From Candidatus Omnitrophota bacterium (GTDB lineage: Bacteria > Omnitrophota > Gorgyraeia > Duberdicusellales > 4484-171): a stretch of DNA of 32,257 nt. Location of the stretch: the NCBI GenBank assembly GCA_003154195.1, contig PMCS01000029.1, positions 272,703 to 304,959 on the forward strand, written 5' to 3'. The number at the start of each line of letters is the position of its first letter. Position 1 is the first letter of the stretch. Made by a program: the position numbers and the translations under genes. The notes under the pieces are model-generated. The model searched no databases and was not told where the DNA came from. It saw only the letters and a program-made list of their open reading frames with translations. Shown here one piece after another: positions 27,585 through 32,257 of this stretch.

Positions 27585-27684
27585 AGTGCCCTAAGGTTGG
27601 AAGTGCCTAAAGTTAGAAACAAAAGAATAATTATTATATGTATTTAACTTCAGGCATTTTAAGGCACTTCTAACTTTAGGCACT
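27576..27684. repeat. Palindromic repeat B2
   Basis: agtgcctaaagtgccctaaggttggaagtgcctaaagttagaaacaaaagaataattatt...; first about 60 bp differ from B1 by one base. Confidence 0.88.
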
Positions 27685-27698
27685 GGAGAAAAATAAAA

Positions 27699-28946
27699 AT
27701 GAGAAGAGTAGCTATAACGGGAATCGGCGTAATCAGTGCCGCCGGCGAAGACAAGAATACTTTTCACGATAATCTGGTAGCGGGTAAATCGTTTGTCGAA
27801 CGGGTAGAAAATTTTGATGTCAGTTTATTTGTGTCCAAAATTGCCAGCCAGGATTTAGGCTTTGACCCGCTTAAATTCGGCATCAAAGACCACGAGCGGA
27901 TGGATCGTTATGTTCAATTCGCGATTGCCAGCGCCAAACAGGCGGTAGAAGATTCCGGCATCGATTTTAGAAAAATCGACGGGCACCGCAGCGGCGTGCT
28001 TTTAGCCAACGCGATTTGCGGCACGCGTTGGATGGAAGAAGAATTTTTACTGGTTACCGATTGGGGTAAAAAACCTATTGATCCCAGGAAGGCCAGGCCG
28101 TATTTGTATGATGCGGCAATGTTTAACACGCCCAGTAGTGAAGTCGCGGCAATACACGGTACGCATGGCTGGAACGCTACCGTTTCCACCGGCTGTACCG
28201 CCGGGACCGATTCTTTAGGGATGTGCTTTGAACTTATCCGGGAAGGTATTCAGGATGTGATGATCGCCGGCGCCAGCGAAGCGCCGGTATGTCCGATAAC
28301 TTTCGGCGCGTTCGACGTGGTAAATGTGTTGGCTAAAAATAACGACGAACCGCACAAGGCGTCGCGGCCATTCGATAATAAACGTAACGGCTTTGTTATA
28401 TCCGAAGGCGCGGGGGTTTTAATCCTGGAAGAACTGGAACACGCCAAAAAAAGAGGGACGCGGATTTACGCGGAAATCGTCGGTTACGGGACAAGCTGTA
28501 ACGCTTTTCATATGACTGATTTGCCGGAAGACGGCGAGGCGATGGTGCGCTGCATCGAAGACGCGATAAAAGATGCCGGCATCAAAAAAACCGATATCGA
28601 TTACATCAATACTCATGGGTCAAGCACCCGGCAGAACGATATATTCGAGACTGCCGCCTATAAAACCGTTTGGGGCGATTACGCCTATAAAATACCCATC
28701 AGTTCGGTTAAGTCAATGATCGGCCATCCTCTGGCGGCGGCTAATGCCGTGGAGAGTGTTTTGTGTTGTATGATTTTCCAGAAGGGGATTCTCCCGCCGA
28801 CGATAAACCAGGAAGAACCGGATCCTAAATGCGACCTGGATTATATCCCTAATAAAGCCAGAGAATATAAGCCTAATTATATCATGAAAACTTCGAGCGG
28901 TTTTTCCGGGATACATTCTTCGATAATTTTTAAAAGATACAAATAG
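27699..28946 (+). CDS. Type II PKS ketosynthase alpha (KS-alpha)-like beta-ketoacyl synthase
   Basis: RRVAITGIGVISAAG; ATVSTGCTAGTDSLG (active Cys); YINTHGSSTRQND (His); SVKSMIGHPLAAANAVE (Lys, His); DPKCDLDYIPNKARE resembles type II PKS KS-alpha C-terminal motif. Confidence 0.93.
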   Translation: MRRVAITGIGVISAAGEDKNTFHDNLVAGKSFVERVENFDVSLFVSKIASQDLGFDPLKFGIKDHERMDRYVQFAIASAKQAVEDSGIDFRKIDGHRSGVLLANAICGTRWMEEEFLLVTDWGKKPIDPRKARPYLYDAAMFNTPSSEVAAIHGTHGWNATVSTGCTAGTDSLGMCFELIREGIQDVMIAGASEAPVCPITFGAFDVVNVLAKNNDEPHKASRPFDNKRNGFVISEGAGVLILEELEHAKKRGTRIYAEIVGYGTSCNAFHMTDLPEDGEAMVRCIEDAIKDAGIKKTDIDYINTHGSSTRQNDIFETAAYKTVWGDYAYKIPISSVKSMIGHPLAAANAVESVLCCMIFQKGILPPTINQEEPDPKCDLDYIPNKAREYKPNYIMKTSSGFSGIHSSIIFKRYK

Positions 28947-29010
28947 ATAATAATGAATTGGAAAAATTGAAGTAGCATTTTGCGATATCAAGAAAGCTAA
29001 GAAATATCCA

Positions 29011-29192
29011 GTCCACAGATTTCCCGGGGTACCGGGGAAGTCTAAGGTATAATCTAAATGGCCGCTTAAGCGGCCGACTTTCTCAGATTGGTTAGATTTT
29101 AAATTAGAAAAAAAACAAAAAATTAATATTTTCTACAAATTTTTTGTTGTATATTTTTGACCAATCTGTGAAAATCTGCGTAATCTGTGGAC
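29011..29192. mobile_element. Nested inverted-repeat element (MITE-like) between KS-alpha and DUF5674
   Basis: Terminal IR GTCCACAGATT (29011-29021)/AATCTGTGGAC (29182-29192); inner IRs CAGATTGGT (29084-29092)/ACCAATCTG (29160-29168) and ACAAAAAATT (29115-29124)/AATTTTTTGT (29138-29147); extra palindrome GGCCGCTTAAGCGGCC (29060-29075). Confidence 0.6.
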
Positions 29193-29204
29193 AAAATTTT
29201 TTAT

Positions 29205-29546
29205 ATGAAGATAATCGATAACTCAATAACGTTAAATGAATTAAAGCAGCTTGCCGAAAATATGTTCGGCGATATGGTTAAAGGGGTCGTTGATATCGAA
29301 CGCGGTATTCTGGCGGTTGACGCGGAATTACACGCTGATTTGGAAGCGGTTTTGTTGGAGAATGGTTCAAAACAAAATAATCTTTGGGGCATTAATTTAT
29401 ATCCGCAATTAACCGGCGATGATTTTATCGAATTCGATTCGATGATCAATGTCCGTCCCAGCCAGGGTAATAAGAGCCGTCTTGTGGAAGACGCCGCGGT
29501 CCAGCAGAAAATCCGCGCGATTATACTGCAGAAGGTGAGGCGATGA
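29205..29546 (+). CDS. DUF5674 family protein
   Basis: Start ATG 29205: MKIIDNSITLNELKQLAENMFGDMVKGVVDIERGILAVDAELHADLEAVLLENGSKQNNLWGINLYPQ..DDFIEFDSMINVRPSQGNKSR. Confidence 0.85.
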   Translation: MKIIDNSITLNELKQLAENMFGDMVKGVVDIERGILAVDAELHADLEAVLLENGSKQNNLWGINLYPQLTGDDFIEFDSMINVRPSQGNKSRLVEDAAVQQKIRAIILQKVRR

Positions 29547-29893
29547 CAATACAGCATAAAACGCTTTCCTCCGGACGATGGGAAGGATTCAGCCTTGTAG
29601 AACAATTGGCGAATGTGGGCAGTGAAGTAGAAAGGGCAATCAATTGGAAAAACAAAGGCCGCGCCGATTATTGCGCTAACGCGTTCGGCCGGGCGCTTGA
29701 GCTGATTGATTTGACCATTCAGGATAGGAAAAATAAGACACGGTTACGTGAAATCATGCGCGTGCGCGAGTTATTGGCTGATTATTTTTCCGGCCCAAAT
29801 ACATTTAGTTCAAGCGATCATTCGTGGAGTAAATATTTTCTGGCGTTTGCATTGGCTGCAAAAAATTTACCACAAAGACATAATAAAGCATAA
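29543..29893 (+). CDS. Uncharacterised helical partner protein of DUF5674
   Basis: ATGA overlap with DUF5674; HKTLSSGRWEGFSLVEQLANVGSEVERAINWKNKGR...FGRALELIDLTIQD; C-terminus runs into repeat D. Confidence 0.7.
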   Translation: MTIQHKTLSSGRWEGFSLVEQLANVGSEVERAINWKNKGRADYCANAFGRALELIDLTIQDRKNKTRLREIMRVRELLADYFSGPNTFSSSDHSWSKYFLAFALAAKNLPQRHNKA

Positions 29894-29938
29894 TCTTTGA
29901 TTTTTTTGCTCTTGGTGTCTTAGCGCCTTCGTGGTAAA
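29866..29938. repeat. Palindromic repeat D
   Basis: TTTACCACAAAGACA ... GGTGTCTTAGCGCCTTCGTGGTAAA. Confidence 0.7.
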
Positions 29939-29978
29939 GCTTTTGGTAGAACGCTTTGTGGCAAGGGGAGTCTATAAA

Positions 29979-31217
29979 ATGAAAGAACGTGTCGCGATTA
30001 CCGGTATCGGCGTGGTCAGTCCTTGTGGGATGAAGAAAGAAACTTTCTGGGCGAATCTAAAACGGGCGGAATCGTTTATTGATGAAGTGAAACGTTTTGA
30101 CGCTTCGCTTTATCCTTCCCGCATTGCCGGACAGGTCCACGACCTTGATTGTTACAGCCATGTTTCCAGCCGCCTGGTTAAAAAGATCGACGTTTTCAGC
30201 CATATGGCCCTGGTTTCCTGCGAACAGGCATTACAGGATGCCCAGGTAGATTTAAACAATGTGGATAAGACCAGGGTGGGCGTGTTTATGGGTAATGCTT
30301 TAGGCGGTTGGCTGTTCGCGGAGACCGAATTGCGGGATATGTATATCGAGGGCCGGGAAGGTGTTTCTCCTTATATGGCCAGCGCCTGGTTTCCCGCTGC
30401 GCCCCAGGGGCAAATTACGATTTATTACGGGTTTAAAGGCTATTCCAAGACGATTGTCGCCGACCGGGCGTCGAGCGCCCTGGCTTTATGGTATGGCGCC
30501 AAAATTATCGCCGATAATAAAAACGACTATGTTCTTGCCGGCGGGATGGAAGCGCCAATCACCCCTTACGCGCTTTTAACGGCCAACACTTGCGGGTATC
30601 TTTCCAAAAATAATTTAACCCCCAAAAAAGCTTACCGGCCTTACGATTTATACCGCGACGGATTTGTTGTTGCCGAAGGCTCGGGGACAGTAGTGCTTGA
30701 GAAAGAGGAACATGCGAAAAAACGCTCCCGCCATATCTACGGCTATATAAAAGGAATCGGTGTATCCAGCGACGGGTATCACTTTGCGCGCGCTAAACCG
30801 GATAGCGAACATTTGGAGTACGCGATTAAGGCTTGTTTAACGGATAGCGGTTGGTCTAAAAAAGATGTCGATTATATCTGCCTTGACGCCGAAGCAACAG
30901 TCATGGGCGATTATTTAGAGGCGCGGGCGTTGAATAATGTGTTCGGCGAAGATTTGAAGAATATCGCCCTGTCCGCGCCCAAAACTATTTTCGGCAATTT
31001 GCTGGGCGCACAGACCGCTTTGGATTTAATCGTGACTTTACTTTCCATGCAGCACGATTTGATTATTCCTACGATTAATTATGACCAGCCCGATCCTTAT
31101 TGCGATATCAAAGTGACGCCGAACAAACCGGTGGAGCGAAAAATAAACAAAGCGTTGATTATCGCCAGGGGAAGAGGCGGGATAAATACGGTGTTGGCTA
31201 TTGAAAATAATGCCTAA
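29979..31217 (+). CDS. Chain-length-factor-like ketosynthase (KS-beta) lacking all catalytic residues
   Basis: Start ATG 29979 (MKERVAITGIGVVSPCG); TIVADRASSALAL in place of STACASG; YICLDAEATVMGDYLEA in place of NAHGTST; APKTIFGNLLGAQTALD in place of K..GH; DPYCDIKVTPNKPVE. Confidence 0.92.
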   Translation: MKERVAITGIGVVSPCGMKKETFWANLKRAESFIDEVKRFDASLYPSRIAGQVHDLDCYSHVSSRLVKKIDVFSHMALVSCEQALQDAQVDLNNVDKTRVGVFMGNALGGWLFAETELRDMYIEGREGVSPYMASAWFPAAPQGQITIYYGFKGYSKTIVADRASSALALWYGAKIIADNKNDYVLAGGMEAPITPYALLTANTCGYLSKNNLTPKKAYRPYDLYRDGFVVAEGSGTVVLEKEEHAKKRSRHIYGYIKGIGVSSDGYHFARAKPDSEHLEYAIKACLTDSGWSKKDVDYICLDAEATVMGDYLEARALNNVFGEDLKNIALSAPKTIFGNLLGAQTALDLIVTLLSMQHDLIIPTINYDQPDPYCDIKVTPNKPVERKINKALIIARGRGGINTVLAIENNA

Positions 31218-31266
31218 AATATAAAAATAAAATGTATTTATAATTTTAAGTATTTAGCCATTTTTT
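31209..31266. repeat. Repeat C1 (aatgcctaaaat family)
   Basis: aatgcctaaaatataaaaataaaatgtatttataattttaagtatttagccattttt; related to C2. Confidence 0.65.
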
Positions 31267-31281
31267 AAAAGGAGATTATTT

Positions 31282-31512
31282 ATGACAGGTGAAATTATTA
31301 ATGCTATCGCCGATATTTTAGATGTTGAAGCCAAGGATGTCACCGCGGAGGAGAAATTGTATGATTCTATTGGGGTTGATTCTACCGAAATGGTGGAACT
31401 TTGCGTGGCATTGGGCAAAAAATTCGGCGTGAAGATCGCGGCGAGTGAAATATCTAAATTCTCCACACCGCTGGAGATTGCTGCAGTGATAGAAAAAAAG
31501 AAAAATGCCTGA
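31282..31512 (+). CDS. Acyl carrier protein
   Basis: 76 aa; LYDSIGVDSTEMVELCVALGKKFGVKIAASEISKFSTPLEIAAVIE with phosphopantetheine Ser in GVDSTEM; RBS AGGAG. Confidence 0.93.
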   Translation: MTGEIINAIADILDVEAKDVTAEEKLYDSIGVDSTEMVELCVALGKKFGVKIAASEISKFSTPLEIAAVIEKKKNA

Positions 31513-31587
31513 AATGGCAAAACTCGAAATGCCTAAAATATATTTATAATTTTAGGCATTCAGCCATTTTGAATTACAGGCATCTCG
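31504..31587. repeat. Repeat C2, nested hairpin
   Basis: Inner arms AATGCCTAAAAT (31528-31539)/ATTTTAGGCATT (31549-31560); outer TGCCTGAAATGGC/GCCATTTTGAATTACAGGCA. Confidence 0.85.
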
Positions 31588-31592
31588 AAAAT

Positions 31593-32257
31593 ATGAAAAT
31601 AATAGATATTAGTTTACCTATCGACGATAAAGCCTTTGAAGTCCATAAAACCTCGATTGAACGTACTTCGCACAAAGAAGGTATCGCTAAATTAAATAAA
31701 GTCCTTTTATCGAAAACTCTTTCTGATAAGATAAAACATCTGCTCGGTAAACGCATCGTCAGGAAAGAAGATTTACCTGACGAAGAATTCCTTTCTTTAG
31801 AAATAGTCCATGCTTCGGTTCATATCGGAACCCACCTTGATTATTCGTTTCACTATGGTTCTCGATCTGAAGGCCGGCCGTCCAAAACCGCGGAAGAGAT
31901 ACCTCTGGAGTGGTGTTACCATGACGGCGTAAAATTAGACCTCACTCATAAAAAACCCCAAGAAGTTATTACCGGCCATGATATCGAGCAGGCGTTGCTA
32001 AAAATTAAATATACCATCAAACCGTTTGATATTGTCCTGTTGCAGACCGGTGCGGATAAGTTATTCGGTTCGCCGAAGTTCTTCAGCGATTACCCGGGCG
32101 TGGATATCTCCGCTATTGATTATTTGCTGGATTGCGGCGTCCGGATTTTCGGCGTGGATACGATGGGGATTGACCGGCCGTACCGGTTTATGATGAAAGA
32201 TTTTTTGGATTCCAAGAATCCAAAAAATCTCTGGCCCAGCCATTTTTACGGCCGTAA
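31593..32257 (+). CDS. Cyclase family protein (PF04199, kynurenine formamidase-like), 3'-truncated by window end
   Basis: Open from ATG 31593 to window end; MKIIDISLPIDD; VHASVHIGTHLDYSFHYG (HxGTHxD metal motif); PFDIVLLQTGADKLFG; VDISAIDYLLDCGVRIFGVDTMGIDRP. Confidence 0.88.
   Translation, partial: MKIIDISLPIDDKAFEVHKTSIERTSHKEGIAKLNKVLLSKTLSDKIKHLLGKRIVRKEDLPDEEFLSLEIVHASVHIGTHLDYSFHYGSRSEGRPSKTAEEIPLEWCYHDGVKLDLTHKKPQEVITGHDIEQALLKIKYTIKPFDIVLLQTGADKLFGSPKFFSDYPGVDISAIDYLLDCGVRIFGVDTMGIDRPYRFMMKDFLDSKNPKNLWPSHFYGR

Noticed and set aside
25385-27684. Repeats considered as a CRISPR array
   Set aside because: Different families, palindromic, separated by genes, no regular repeat-spacer periodicity and no cas genes
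27699-31217. KS pair as ordinary fatty acid synthesis (FabF plus a duplicate)
   Set aside because: The second KS lacks the whole catalytic set and both keep the DPxCD...PN motif of type II PKS KS/CLF; no FabD/FabG neighbours
1-32257. rRNA or tRNA genes
   Set aside because: None recognised by eye; no cloverleaf-like or rRNA core sequence noticed, though a tRNAscan/Infernal run would be decisive

Overview
The window has two parts, nearly all on the + strand. (1) About 1-21,260 is a dense surface-glycan locus: a Wzx-like flippase, GT4, GT9, GT2 and GT-C glycosyltransferases, several SAM methyltransferases, an NDP-sugar epimerase, an AsnB-like amidotransferase, a WecA/MraY-like phosphosugar transferase and a divergent PHP protein. 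A stand-alone receiver domain, a pilin-like small membrane protein and a secreted DUF192 protein follow; the DUF192 gene is preceded by a tandem palindrome pair matching NrdR boxes. (2) About 23,158 to the window end looks like a non-canonical type II (KS/chain-length-factor) polyketide gene cluster: acyl-CoA ligase, a divergent nucleoside-phosphorylase-fold protein, a PCP_red-like small protein, a PanE-like reductase, a duplicated TIGR04076-like protein, KS-alpha with its catalytic Cys, KS-beta with Cys/His/His replaced by Ala/Asp/Asn, an ACP and a PF04199-type cyclase (runs off the end). The most unusual structural feature is that most genes in this cluster are bracketed by matched palindromic repeats that start at, and often supply, the stop codon of the preceding gene. 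A DUF5674 plus partner two-gene cassette sits between KS-alpha and KS-beta. The host lineage cannot be determined from the sequence alone. Family calls are from reading motifs, without database searches.
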